From the NCBI GenBank assembly GCA_030248215.1, contig JASANG010003691.1, positions 62,001 to 126,000 on the forward strand: a stretch of 64,000 nt of DNA, in the 5' to 3' direction. Under the pieces are notes generated by a model that had not been told where the DNA came from, did not search any database, and was given only the letters and a program-made list of their open reading frames with translations. The stretch is from Enoplolaimus lenunculus. Lineage: Eukaryota; Nematoda; Enoplea; Enoplida; Thoracostomopsidae. Positions 33,188 through 46,500 of the stretch are shown piece after piece. The translations under genes and the position numbers were made by a program. The first letter of the stretch is position 1. Every line of letters starts with the position of its first letter.

Positions 33188-34278
33188 AATTTTTCTATGA
33201 CATTTGTTGAGACTAACCGCAATACGAAACATGCGTTTCACCCTAAGGCTTGAGGCAATGTCAGGGGTGCCAGAGTGAGGGTAGCTGAAACTCGTTTTAG
33301 TTCCACTAATTAAAATGAATGCCGCATTTTTCGAAGGTAGTCAAGTCCTTGAATTTTATTGCTTTCAAGGGATAATAATTCAAGTCAAATATAACAATTG
33401 GTCAGTATCGTAGCAAAAATTTTGTTCAAACTGGCAGAGTAGTTTTTAATGCGGGTATCATCTTTGCTGGGATCGCCGCGATAGTTTAATGTACTTGAGG
33501 ATCCCCGTACCCTTGGGCTTATACGCTTAGGTGTTCTACTTGGGCTTCGGATTATGTATTGGCTTTAATTTTAGGCTTGGGCCGGGTTCAGGCTTGGGCT
33601 TTGACGTAGGTTTCGACTTAGTCGTAGACTTAGATCTTGAATCTATCATTTCAAATCCAAAATAAATCCCAAATAAAATGTTTCATTCTAAAACGTACTT
33701 TTATCGTTTATGTATTAATAGCTGTCACTTCAGGAAATTGATGCAGGAACCATAATAATTCACGTGCAGGGCAATGGAAAAATGACCCACTAATCCCAGT
33801 AAACAAATTTGCGCACCTTGTCAAGTCCTATTGCCATAATTTTCAACACGTATCTACTCCATAATAAGTTTCAGGCTACTGCATTCGTTTCAGAATTTGT
33901 TACTTCGGTTAAAATTTTGTTCTTATATTTTTAACGTTATTGCAATTAGCTATAACATTTCCTGAATAATTATGTCTCTCTTTACAGAAAACTTTTCATC
34001 AAGTGAATAATAAAATATCATGGGCTGGCTGGTTGTTAATGAAAATAAAGTATCTAGCTGTATTTAAGATCTTTAGTTCAAATAACAGGCGTATGTCATC
34101 GATATGGCAATAAGTTTTCAATTATTAATTATAAAACGTTAATCTTTTACAGAAATCTTAAAAATAGAGTGTCGGATAAAATACTTTTTAGCTGGCTATG
34201 GTTGCTAGTAAATATGAAGTATCTTCCGGTGATGGGTGGTAAAACTGACCGTAGTACATGCTCCAATAGCAACCAATA
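33188..34278. other. Intergenic, no gene recognised
   Basis: AT-rich. A run of loosely TTGGGCTT/TAGGCTT-like words at 33510-33640 may be a decayed TTAGGC array. No convincing exon. Confidence 0.45.
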
Positions 34279-34424
34279 TTAACCCTTTCTCACATGAATA
34301 TTTTCTATTTCCCCTGAGACATACTTTTATGCTAGGATTCGAACTCCAGTGACTAGAGTGGGAGGCGTATACCATCACCACTCAGCCATAGGAGCTTGAC
34401 ACTCGAGCCCGAGGGGGTTCTCAT
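34279..34424. mobile_element. TTAA/CCC MITE with tRNA-like core (subfamily a), truncated
   Basis: TTAACCCTTTCTCACATGAA and the tRNA-Gly-like core (GGATTCGAACTCC, CACCACTCAGC). Its right half is replaced by the repeat at 34425. Confidence 0.75.
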
Positions 34425-34671
34425 ACGACCTCCCTAATCAACGAACCCAAAAATGATTTGCGACTGTTGTTGCAATGGAGTTTAGAAGCAAAGTGCAGGT
34501 TTTTATTCGGTTTACTTGCGAAGTTTTCTTATTCATTCTACATGCATCCTGACAGGAAGTTTGGTGATTTAAACGATCATTCGCGAACTTATTCAAACTA
34601 AGCTTTCATGGGAAAACTGTGTTTAAGCTTCATGCTCGCTTCGCTTGCAAAATCATCAAAATTAAAGATAG
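34425..34671 (-). repeat. Dispersed repeat, inverted partner at 59500-59753
   Basis: ACGACCTCCCTAATCAACGA, CATTCTACATGCATCCTGAC and GAAGTTTGGTG align in reverse complement with 59500-59753. The class is unknown. Confidence 0.75.
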
Positions 34672-34690
34672 TAAACTGAAAATTTTCCGC

Positions 34691-34961
34691 TTAACCCTTT
34701 CTCATATGAATATTTTCTATTTCCCCTGAGACCTACTTTTATGCTAGGATTCGAACTCCAGTGACTGGAGTGGGAGGCGTATACCATCACCACTCAGCTA
34801 TAGGAGCTTGACGCTCGAGCCCGAGGGGGTTCTTACGTCTTGTGGTGATTCAGTACTATGTATACGTGTTGCAATTGTTAAACGCGGTGCGATATATATT
34901 ATTTAACGTATATACACTGCGCTCAGTTGCTTATAGGCAACTCAATGTGAGAAGGGGTTAA
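34691..34961. mobile_element. TTAA/CCC MITE with tRNA-Gly-like core (subfamily a), intact
   Basis: Reference copy: TTAACCCTTTCTCATATGAA ... AATGTGAGAAGGGGTTAA, 271 bp including TTAA. Minus-strand core: ATAGCTGAGTGGTGATGG (A box), CGCCTCCCACTCC (Gly-CCC-like anticodon arm), GGAGTTCGAATCC (B box). Confidence 0.88.
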
Positions 34962-34962
34962 G

Positions 34963-35185
34963 AAATACTTTTAATCATGTACAACTCTTTGGATTAGATC
35001 CGTCACTTGAAGAAAAATCGGGACCTAAAACAAAAGCTGTATGCCATCTAAAGATCGAAACAAAAATGTCAGGTAGTGCCGAGCATTGGTGGACCGGTTT
35101 TTATGATTCGGTTATTATAGCGATTCTTTTCTTACCACTGCCGTTTCGCTGCTTTGCTGCATCAAAGCACAAACCGCAAGTGCAA
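34963..35185 (+). CDS. Coding-looking exon of an unidentified membrane protein
   Basis: An open frame runs from just after the TTAA end of a MITE (34961) to a possible donor (CCGCAA then GTGCAA) at about 35185. The peptide includes FNHVQLFGLDPSLEEKSGPK, then KAVCHLKIETKMSGSAEHWW, then a hydrophobic stretch (VIIAILFLPLPF). It is less repetitive and more GC-rich than its surroundings and looks like real protein, but I do not recognise the family. Partner exons were not found with confidence, so it may be one exon of a gene between DNAJB11 and the receptor kinase, or a relic. An internal ATG at 35066 gives a shorter 84-aa reading (35066-35320). Confidence 0.4.
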
Positions 35186-35895
35186 TCTTCGTTTGCTGTT
35201 GCGACGTTTTCGCTCATATCTAGATTCTACATTAGCGTAGGGCATGTATTATGCGCAGATTTTTACAAGTTACCTGTTGAACCGTATTGTTTCATGCGCA
35301 GAAAACTTCGCATAAAGTGATACGGTCCAAAACGTAATGTGTAAAAAGTTTAAAATTCTGTTTGCAATTACAGCAAAGCTGTGTTAAAATACGGATAAAC
35401 AGTAAGCGCTCAAACATTCACACTTTCAACTGAAAAAATGCTGCAAAAGTCAAAATTACAGATGTTAAAAATTTACTATACTAATATAACTCAGGGGAAG
35501 CTCATGTTGAGTACATTTGTACAGAATGATAGAGAATCTGATTGGCAAAATTGTATTAAACACTTAGCTAGTAGCACAGTAGTAGCTGTTTGTTATATCG
35601 CCACAAAAATATGTTACTTGGTAGGAAGGAGAGTAGATAATCGCTATTTATAACAAGACTGTGCAACTGGGTACATTCTGTATACAAAAGAATATACCCG
35701 CCTTTATTTAAGGAGGGGTCAAGCTTGACAATTTTTCATTGAAATATTGCAGTTCTAAACTAACTTCGTTTATAATTTTAAAAAGTATGTGCATTCTATG
35801 TTTCAAACATCGACTACCCCTCTAAATAAGGTGTTCAGCCAAAAATATAACGCCCGGTGGTACATTTTGTACCGCACAAATTTCGGTAGTTGCAC

Positions 35896-35950
35896 ACTCT
35901 TGTTAGAGTGATCATCCACTCTTGTTAGTGTGATCATCCACTCTTGGTAG
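35896..35950. repeat. ~23-bp minisatellite, 2.4 copies
   Basis: CACTCTTGTTAG(A/T)GTGATCATC repeated. Confidence 0.9.
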
Positions 35951-36089
35951 GAACAAGCACAGATATGTGCTCACCGCCAGCCGTGCTGGTATACGGTGTA
36001 GAGTATATGTGCTACCATATAAGCTGTCAGAGGGCGTGGTGGAAATTGCACTTTCATGTTTGGTTTTAGTATCAGTCGGTGTGATCTGT

Positions 36090-36335
36090 CAGCCTAGGTA
36101 GGAACCGGGACATCAAACCTTTCAGCTAAGCAGCTGGAAAAGCGGGCTAGAGCGGGGATCGAACTCTCAACTTATGGATCCTTAAGCGAGCACTCTACCG
36201 CTGCGCCACGCAGCCCGCCTGTCCAACTGCATTTTTCGTCGACTATATTTGTCGACCGTATGCTGCCAGCTAGCATACATACAGTGCACTGCACTATATT
36301 GCATGTGCACATAACGGACAAGCATGTCTCACATG
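36090..36335 (-). mobile_element. tRNA-derived SINE, uninterrupted copy
   Basis: On the minus strand: GGCTGCGTGGCGCAGCGGTA, then GAGAGTTCGATCCCCGCTC (B box), CCAGCTGCTTAGCTGAAAGG, TCCCGGTTCCTACCTAGG. The 5' part is GTCGACAAATATAGTCGAC plus TGTGCACATGCAATATAG. Useful as the empty-site reference for 22484-23247. Ends about 130 bp before the receptor kinase ATG. Confidence 0.75.
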
Positions 36336-36469
36336 CTTACATGATCTACTCTTGCAACCATGTTGCTACAGTAGTTATGTGATATATCGTGGTTTAACTA
36401 TGTTAAAAATATTTAAAAATTGGTTATTAGCAGTGTTTTAACCATTGTAAATATCCTTATGTTAATGTT

Positions 36470-37468
36470 ATGGAATACTTTATTGTGCTACTTACGGCAG
36501 TTTCTTTTGATACCGTGGTTTTGGCGTTAGAACATCAACTCACTCGATATCAAACTTATGTTGGCCCAGAGTTGATTTGGGATCAAATATATTTGAACGA
36601 CGCTGATGTTGTTGTTATCATCGATTCGAAACAATTTTCAATTTTGAACGCAACGTCTTTGCGCATTTTGAATACTGCTTATCATGAAATTGACTGGCAT
36701 GGCGTATCCCGTGATCAATTTAGAGCCGGCAGCGGCTTTATGCAGTCATTTAATTTTGATAACGCGCAAAAGATTATAGTTTGCGCACTAACAAGCTGTG
36801 ACACCTTTCGATTTTTTCGATTTTATGGTATGAGTACTGTTTTTGTTGCAATTTGCTCATTTAATATAACATAGCAGAAGTTTATGCAATAGCATTAAAG
36901 TGCTTCTGGTTGGTTTTCGCGGGCTAACAAACCTTTAACGTTCCTAAACACTCGCCCGTTTAGTATTTTAGTCAGTAACCAGATTCGTGTAAACCGATAA
37001 TTACCGCATTGTGTCTGTTCCGTTACGTTTGTAAGGCTTAATGGTTTTCAACCGGCAAACCTGTGATAATAGTACGCGGTAATGTAAATTAGAAGTGTCT
37101 GGTTTTTGTTTCTTCAGGTATTATACTTGTGTTAACCGTGGTCAGTTGATATTGTAATATCTTTAGATAAGTACTCAATCCTTCGGAATGAAAGAAGACA
37201 CGCAACTTTCCAGCTGCCTCCAACCTTTGATAAATCTCTGGTCGTTGTGACAACTTCCAATCGAGTTCCAGTCGCAACGGCTGGCGTTCTCAGCCACACG
37301 GGTAGTAATGATGACCAACCAATGCATTCGTAGGTTTTATGTGTGGTTTTAATAAAGTCTGGATTTCGTTTTTAATATATGTAAGACGTTTTAACAGGCT
37401 TTTAGGCACTGTTATTGCGCATTCTTGAAAAATATATAGGCAATATGTTTGTCAGTTTGCCAATTTTG

Positions 37469-37515
<47 letters not shown>

Positions 37516-40500
37516 TATTATTATTATAAGTTGTCTTCGTTTTATCGCAAGAATTTCAATGTATTCTGTAACATTCTGTTTGTCATTTGTTTATAGCATC
37601 AAAATTACAAAGTGGGACTGGGAGAATGGAGAGTCATCCACTTTGAACGCACAGGAAACAGCTCCGCATACCAGACAATCTCGCGTTGTTGGAGTATTTC
37701 ACTCGGATAATTACCTTTATTTGATTCGAAATGTTCGCCAGTTTAACATCAAGTTACGCAGAGTTGAAGCTGTGACCAAGCTAGTTCGAGCATGTTTGAG
37801 GACAGAAGGAACTGATGGTGAGAAGTTTTCTATACTTTTAAAACGGGCTACATGGATTTCTAGCATCGATAATTTTATTAAACATGAAAGTCGCTGCGCC
37901 ATTTTTAAGACTGCATGCCCCTTGCCAAAAGTTTTTACTTTTTAAATTTTAACTTTTTACACTATAAAATGAGAACAACCGCTTACCAAATTTGTATAAC
38001 GAATAAACCTGGTGAAGCTCATATTTTACGAACATGTGAATGATGGTTACGTCTCTTCAAATCTGTGCGTGCTTGCACTATAATTTCGCGGGTTGTAACT
38101 CTTGAACTCTTGGTCATATAGTCATAAAAAAGCACCGTTGAATTCAGCTCGTCCTAAGTATATAAAATCATTTTGTTCGGGAAGTTTTGTCCGAAAATTG
38201 GAACATTTTTGTAGTACCCTGACTCGGGCGTATCAAATTTTGTGGGGCAAACCCGGGCCAGGAATTTCCCAAAGTCAAAGCCTGGACCCGAACCTTTGGT
38301 TTTCAACGAAACTACCCAGAATTCCCAGACCCAGATGCAACTCTAGCATTAAGTCGTATTCTGTCATTTGCAAATTGCTAAAGGAAATGGTGTTAGACCA
38401 GACGATGGTAATACACGTGACCTGACTTAACGTTAATGTTTCAGAATCAGAAATCAACCGTCATAAATTGACCTCTGCTGAATTGCTAGCAAAACGAACT
38501 ATCCTCGACTCGTCCTTTCAATCAATCGTAGAAATTCCAATACAATGCGGTGGCGACTATGGAGATTATCGCGATAAATATGCTGCCAAAACAGTTCAAT
38601 ATGCAGCAAGTTTTTCTGCAATTTTTGTGCACTTTGCACCAATTCTATCGAATTCCAACCCCAGTAATGAGAAGAAACAAAATGTGGAAGACGGTTTGAG
38701 GGTTTGTGCGTACACTGTTAGTGACATAAAACGAGCTATTGAAGGAGCTTTGGAGCAATGTTCGAACGAGGCGACGTTTACTAAATCAGCCGTTTATATG
38801 TTGTCCGTACGAGATAATAAAAGAACGTTACTGGCGTGCAGGGATTCAGAGGTAAACATGAAATGAATGTAGCGTAAAGGAAGTTTCGGATGTTGATTTG
38901 TTCTAAGGTTGCATTACGGCAACGGAGGAGTGTTACATATGCGGGTACTTAATTGTTTTAACGTCAAATTTTACCATGCTTAAATCACGTTAGTATATTA
39001 TACAAACTCAATCTGGTAGCTGTTTATAAATTTGGCAAATAAAATAAACAGCAACGTTTAGTATGCTACAACTGTTTGCCAGTATAAGAGCTGAGCGTTT
39101 GTATTTGTTTGGCAGCTTTCATTGGAAACGTGTTCATCACATCAGAGAGCAAGCGAGAGTTGGCACGTCGAAGTATATTTTCCAATCGAAGGCAGTCTTG
39201 TGTTTCGCTGGCCAAACACGCGGTTCAATTTGCGTTCGATGCATTTTTATGCTGACAATGAATCGTCTTTTTCACATGATGCAAGAAAGTTGCCCGAAAG
39301 ATTTATTGGATTGTTCGTGCTGCGTAATAATAGTATAGTACAGGTAAGGCAGGTTTCGAGGTTTAGTTTGTTTTGCTGATTTATTGTATTCTTTTCGGGA
39401 GGCTCACCATTATGTTGTTGACCACTATTTAAAATTTTTTGCTCTCAAAATCTTGCATTTTAACAAAAATTGATGTTTTTAAGTGATCCGTGTTATTTTA
39501 TGCAGCTGCCAAATTTACATAGTATAATATGGCAAGTTTTCGTTTTGTTCCTCACCAGAGGTGGACGGTCTCAGTTAAAAACAGAGACCGGAAACCAAGA
39601 TCTCACTACCGAGACCTGCCCCGAAAAGTCTCGATCTCGGTTAATGTTTGGTTATCAACGAAAAATCTAAAATTTTCAAAATAAACTATTTCTAATGCTT
39701 TATTTCATAGAAACCGAGGCCTGCCAAATATCGAGTGTTGTAGAGACCGAAACGGAGATTACCATCCCTGTTCATCACATCAGTGTGTAATGTTGATAAT
39801 CTTTGAAAAGTATTACATAATTCTAAGTTTTTAAAATATAACACTTAATTCACACAAAATAGATTAAAATTAAGTCTGTGGTGCAAACATAAATGGATTG
39901 TTTGAAATTTTTCATACACACTATTGGCATTTTATTGCATCAATCAACAGTACAATTTAGGCCTGAAAAGTCCCTAATGTTTCGGTTTATGCTGATTGAT
40001 GTTTAATATTTAGGTACTCATGACGCACCAAATACCTCAACCTCAGGGTACACAGCCTGCCTCGGACGTCTACTCCGCTGTTCTGTTGAATACAGTTTCG
40101 GCTCGTGATTTCGAAGTATTAGGTTGGTCTAGGAGAAAAGTTACTTCTTCTGACAATGACAATGCAGACAATGTTGACTTGGCGTTGAATTCGGCGACTA
40201 AACATATGTACATAACGCATCGTAATAAAGTAAGCGTAGTTGTCTAAATTGAGCGATAAGTACGTTGTGTTAGTCGTTTTATTTCACTCAAGCTACACAC
40301 AGTTTTCGGTTTTGGGTTGCTGTTATTTGCGTAGCAGGCATTATTAAAGTCGCTTATTTCGAATTTAGTTATGATCATGTCAAACGCTGTTTATTTATAG
40401 AGATGTTGTTTCACATCGTTTACGTAATTAGGTCCTTAGGTGCAATCAGATCTATGAATTTTTAATTTTAACATTTTTGGTTTTGGAATTTTTGAATTTA

Positions 40501-43500
40501 AAGAGTTGAACGAGACTGCAGAGTTTACTCTAACGTTCGAGTCGTTTTTGTTTTGTTTGAATCATTTAGAATACTGAGTCTGCTATTTTAAGCAGTAATC
40601 AGGTTTTAGGCGCATTAAGTTTCTAGAAACTTTAGTTTTAATATTAAATTTTGTTCAAATGTTTAGATTCACAGAGTTGGTCGAGGTTGTGCATTTTACT
40701 CTAACTGTGCATCATGTCTTAATTCTGCTGCAATCGCACGTGAAGTACATCACGCGCTAGGAGATTGTGTTTGGTGTGCGCGTTATGATTACGGCGCGTG
40801 CATGCACCACAACGAATGTATCCAGTTGAGTCACAAGTTTGACTTTAGCGTAACACCACCGTACGTTCAACTTGAACACACTTGCCCCCCGCAGTTGGAA
40901 TATGTAAGTAGATAATGGCGTTTAATATTGTAACGTAGGTTTGCTTTTTGTTGTGGTATTTTGAAGTGAAGTTTCGCTGGTTTAAAAGCCAATTTTCGCC
41001 TGTTGCGATATTTGTCGCAAATGAACTTTCTGGTAGCCGTACAAAAACTGGTACACCTACAGGTGGTAGCAACGATGTGAAACTGTAAGTGTTCGCTTAA
41101 GTATGTATGACGGATTCTATAAAAATGTGAGTTCCGGAGTAAAGTTTGAACATACTTATAAGGCGTTTACTTGTGATTTTTTTGTTTGTGCAGCAATTCG
41201 TCAGAAACGTTTGATATAATTAACGAATGCGTGCAAAATTCCTGGTTCCATTTTAGGCGTCGCCAAATCAATCTCCAATTATGGGTGGTATTGAGCTTAC
41301 AGTACACGGCGGGCCGTTTTCTGAGCTGTATAATATTGTAAATATTACAATCTGTGATATTGAATGTGAAATGATCAGAAATATTACTAGAGATAGGTAA
41401 GTATAAGGTGTATATATTATAAAACTATTATTTATATGAATGGCAATGTGGTCTAGTGCATGAGCAATAAATGCACGGTTTACTTCTGGGCTCTCGCGCC
41501 TTGAATTACCTTTAAATGCTGCAGTAGTTTGTACTTTCATTTTCATACCGTCCGTTGCTTGAGTTTGCGTCTTATTGTTTATGCAGAATGTTAAAGTTGT
41601 CACAATAAGGTATATTAGCGCTGAGCGGTATCTTTGTTTAGCTATTGCCACGTTCAGCTTGTATTAAGCGGAAAGCCATATTTACACGCGCAAGTTTTGC
41701 GGTTAGAACTTCTCGTGCCACTAGCTTCTGCAAGTTCGGTGACAAATCAGCTTTGAGGTTCTTGCAGCTGCAAGTAATTAACTGAAATTCATCCACGCCT
41801 AATTCGCACGTGTGAACAATTCCGTTTACAATTCCGATTCAAAACGAGTTCCGATTCCAATTACAATTCCGATGCAAAACGAGTTCCGATCAATAATTGA
41901 TTTTAGTTTTTAGCTTTTACAGAACCAAAAATCATACCCTGTTTGTTCATGCGACGTTTTTGAAAAATGTTGCCAGCCCACAGACACCGTAAAACAATAT
42001 TATATATTTCAATGCAAATTATTCGTACAGCCACAAAATTTCTAGTTCCGATTCCGATTACGATTCCGGTGTAAATTTGCAATTCCGATTACGATACCGG
42101 TATAACCCAGTTCCGCTTTGCACCCTGGTTGCAGTCCATTGAATTAATTGCACATGTGTTTTGATTGGGGTGTCGAAAACTGTGTTGCTGAGCGTTTCGG
42201 GAATTAATTCAAGCTTTTAACGTTTTTTATACGTTAATGTTTCTTGGCGCTGAAAATTTGCAGTTACAGGTTTTGTTCGTAAAACCATTCGCGGAACTTA
42301 TAAGTGCAAATTATTCATGGTTAATGATATGTGCATGGAATTCATTCATTTGAATTAGTTCGTGTAGTTTCATGTCAAGATTCAGAATGGAAATGATATA
42401 TTTCTTGGCAAATAGTTGCAGCCGTAAGTTACCTGTGCAAATTGCACCTTCCTGTTCTCGCTGCAAAAACTTGCATGTGTGAATAGGGCTTCATTTTCAT
42501 TTTATTCCGTTGTTTTACATTAGTTAAATATTAATTAAACAGCTTGTTTGTGTTATTTTAGCCTCATGTGTACACCGGGGCCATCGCTTGCCGATAACGT
42601 GTGCCCAATTGTTTTGACGTCAACTTCGGTTGACGCTCATGCGGAAGAAACTCCTCTATTGACTCAATCAACTCAACTGTTCACGTATAGCGATCCGTCA
42701 ATTGACTCACTTGTAATCGTATTCTCAGTGTTTATTGGCCTCATCGCGTTGTTACTGCTGATTTTGTGCCTCATGTTATGTCGCTACTTGTATCAACGGC
42801 GCTCGAGCGCAAAACACACGGCGACACGATACTATACATCGGGTATGATTATGAATCGATCACCAACGTTGTTACCCGGTGTAGATAATCGTAAGTATGC
42901 AAGGTTGCTGGTGTAGAGTAAAGATTGTTTAGTAGGTTAGGTTGTACTATTGAGCTATATACTCACTTGGGGAAGACGTGTTCCAGAAATGTTGCCACCG
43001 TTTAGAAACTTCGTACTAACGTAACCAGATTCTCCAGCTGTAAGAGCGATGCAAAATGTTCAGTGTACGCCCCTGCTGAGTTGTAAGACCGTCAATTAGC
43101 TGAAGCGGTAGACCTATCGTGACCGTTTAAATTTTACACTTAGAACATTAATTTTTGTGGCTTGTAAACGACATTTTGCTGTTGATTGTGTAGCGTTGTG
43201 TGCAAGTTAAATTTTTTATTTACATGTTCTTTTGCTTCGTTTAAGGTGGACGTTATGAACTAATGAACGGCGAAATCGTTCAGTCACCAAACAGCTATCT
43301 TTCGCCCGGGTATGAAAATTTAATCTCAATTGTGCCGCCTTCCCTGCTCATTCCAAATCATCAACTGCAACTTGCCGATGCAGCATTCGGCGAAGGTAAA
43401 CACATGGTTTATGTCAATAAAAGTCCTAAAAGGAAAAATAAGATGTCAGGGTAAAACGGGAACAAATCTCATGGAATATGCGTCGGTCATTACGAAAAGC

Positions 43501-46500
43501 AAAATTTTTTTACATTCAAGAGTCGGTTACCTTAAAAAATCGACCAAGTTGTTACCAGTAACAGAAACGGAGACCTTAAAGAATCCGATATATTACTTTT
43601 CGAAATGAATTGGTTTTAATTAAGCTTTGCTCTTCCGGTTCGCGGGATATGTTTAGTCTTTTGCCAGAAACAAACTTTTCACCTACAGGAATCGGATTAT
43701 CTTAAACAATTGAATTTTTGTGCAAAAATTACCTGAAAAAATATCTATTCATGCGCCGTGCATGCGTTCACAATAAAAAAATTTTGCTTGGGCACAGAAA
43801 AACTCATAATGAAAGGTTAACGAGTGGCAGATTTGAAGTTTGTTCCTAACAGGTTGTTTTGCGAACCCTAAAATTGGTCACGCATTAACTCTTTCTTAAC
43901 GCTTTTTCGTTAACCCTACCCTAACGCGTTTCATAAAGTACTTTTTCGTTAATCCTTCCCGATTGACATTTTCTGTTCCCATGCAATATTTCTTATTGTG
44001 AACGGCGCATTACAGTTAGGGAAAATTCTTGGGGTCTTGGTGATAGTTTGTCGAGAAATTTATGCGGGGGCTCTGTTAAATGTAATTTTTATCATTAGAG
44101 TTCGGATGACTTGAGCAGCTGGATTCTTACCTGCGCTGAAATGATTTTTCAACTGAAATTATTGGATTAATTTTGGCATTGACCAATGTAGCTTCTTAAT
44201 ATTTTGAGGTTTTGTGGAACCCCTTTTAAAACAACACTTAATAAGCAAAGAAATACTCCCTGCATTCCACTCTAACGCGAAAACTAGTTACAGTTGTGAC
44301 CTGAGTATGCTTTCGTGCAAAATTATCTATTAATATGACTTATTGAGGAATTGTACAAACATTCTTTGCGGATATTTCGGTCGGTCTTGATTTTAGGAAA
44401 CTTTGGAGTTGTTTTTCGCGGCACGTACGCAGCTGATTCAGCCTCTAGTCAGACGATTGCAGCAAAAACGTTGCACGGTACGTAATGTATTCTTGTGTTT
44501 GCCTGCGCGCCTTGTTGAATTTGCTTGTAATGTTGAATAGAGTTGCAGCCCTATTCTTATGGTAGTCAAGATTATCGTTTTCTATTTAAATTTTCAATGA
44601 ACTTTATTTCTTGTTTGTACTTGAATTTTCAATAAAAATTTGAAGGTTAATTATGAAGCTTTGATTTGCAATTATCATGTTCGATATACGTGAGAACTAC
44701 GAACTGAAATATGCTGAATTGACTTATCGCGAAGTTGAAAACGGTGCTTCGTTTCTAAGTTTAGGCGCAAAAAACGTTCGTAGCTTTCTGCAAGAGGGTT
44801 TGCTCATGGCTGATCTCGATCATCCTCACGTGCTGTCGCTTGTTGGTATTTCGTTCAGTGAAGTTGGGCTGCCAATTATCGTCACACCGTTTATGGCGAA
44901 CGGCGATCTGTTGTCATATCTTCGAAATCCGGAAAATGTTAGCCACATTTTTGATGTTATTTTTATTTCATTTCTCTTTATGTTATAGAATTTTACTGGC
45001 TAGTGGTGGGACTCTTCTCTTTTGGCCAAATCCCCTTGGTTTAAACTTAAACTGAAAGACAAAAACATGAATTATACTGCTTGAATAAATCGTAGTTGCA
45101 CCCAACATAACTATGTTTTCTAAAACAAGTCTCAAGTGCATGTTGCGTGGCTCACACTAAATACCAGATAAACAAGTTCTACAACTCATTTTTTGATGGT
45201 GCAGCATCGCTTTCAGGCACCCAATCTCAGGTTACTATTGGTCTTTGCCGAGCAAATTGCAGACGGAATGAATTATTTGCATCAACTGAAGCTGGTACAT
45301 CGAGATTTGGCCGCTCGCAATTGCATGTATGAAAAATGACACAGATTTGTTTAAAAATGCATTAAAGTTGTGTTAGGAAAAAGGAAAATGTAAATTTCTG
45401 TTCATGCGTTTCATACTATTTACTGTTGTTGACATTGCGTTGCAGGCAACATCTGCATCCCAACTTGTTTCCAAACTGTTGTAACTCAGTGATTTTCATA
45501 CCTGTGACAAATTTTGTGATAGCTGCTACATACATACATTTGAATAAACGACATTGTATTGTTCCTGAAACTGTAAAGACTGTTGGTACATGATTTTATC
45601 AGAAGGTTTTTCTGATACAGCGCGTATACAGTAGAAATGATTCATTTGTTTTACAGGCTCGACTCAAACTGTTCAATTCGTATTGCTGATTTTGGGTTAT
45701 GTCGAGACATCAAAGAATATGAAATTTATATGAGCGTTCGTCACGGGGCTTTCGATTTGCCTATTCGTTGGATGCCACCGGAAAGCATTGAAAATGGATT
45801 TTATGATCTCAAAGCTGATGTAGTAAGATTTTGCGATGCTCTTGGGCTGTTTTGTAATTTTAATAAACTTTGGAAGTTGGGCGTACGAATGTAGCTTGTT
45901 TTACACGAGTGTTGCTTTTTCCTCCAACTGGCATTTGAGTGTAATCTTTGTTAAATCATAAACATTTTTTCTCATTTTAGTGGTCTTATGGCGTAGTTTT
46001 ATGGGAAATTATCACTCGCGGTGCTGTGCCGTATGAAGGCGTATCTGGATGGGAGTTGTTACGACATTTGAAAGATGGAAATCGGCTTGAACAGCCACAA
46101 TACTGCCCAAATGCATTGTAAATATTGTGTCTTTATCACTCTAAAGTCTTTAATACTGACTGCAAGCGCTAGCTAAGTGTTGACGGAGATCTTAATTGCA
46201 AGCTCATACGTGTACTGATTGGTATACAACTGTCCCAGAGCTTTCTCTACTGCGGTTAGCAGGGTGGTTCACTCACATTTGAATTCCCCTAGCCTCTCCG
46301 ACACCTATTCCCAGTAGACTCTGCCCTTCCTTTGTTGTCGGCTCTCTGTCAAACACAAAAACGTTTTACCATTCATGTGTGCAAAGCAGAATTTTACCAG
46401 ATTTCGTGTACCGTCGGGCTACAATTGTTGATCGCTCTGTACCGACATCCCAAATTTTTGTGTCTACATTATAATAGAGATTACACACGTACCTACTTAG

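Noticed and set aside
34730-34810. Functional tRNA-Gly gene
   Set aside because: tRNA-like boxes lie inside a TTAA MITE and the cloverleaf is incomplete.
35438-35653. 71-codon frame as a gene
   Set aside because: Low-complexity composition and no family resemblance; length expected by chance.
37415-37945. 176-codon frame with poly-Ile
   Set aside because: The poly-Ile part is the ATT microsatellite; only 37597-37817 is a true exon of the receptor kinase.
40971-41083. Extra receptor-kinase exon between PSI and IPT
   Set aside because: Open and ends in CTGTAAGT, but joining it puts the IPT exon out of frame; PSI joins IPT directly in phase 0.
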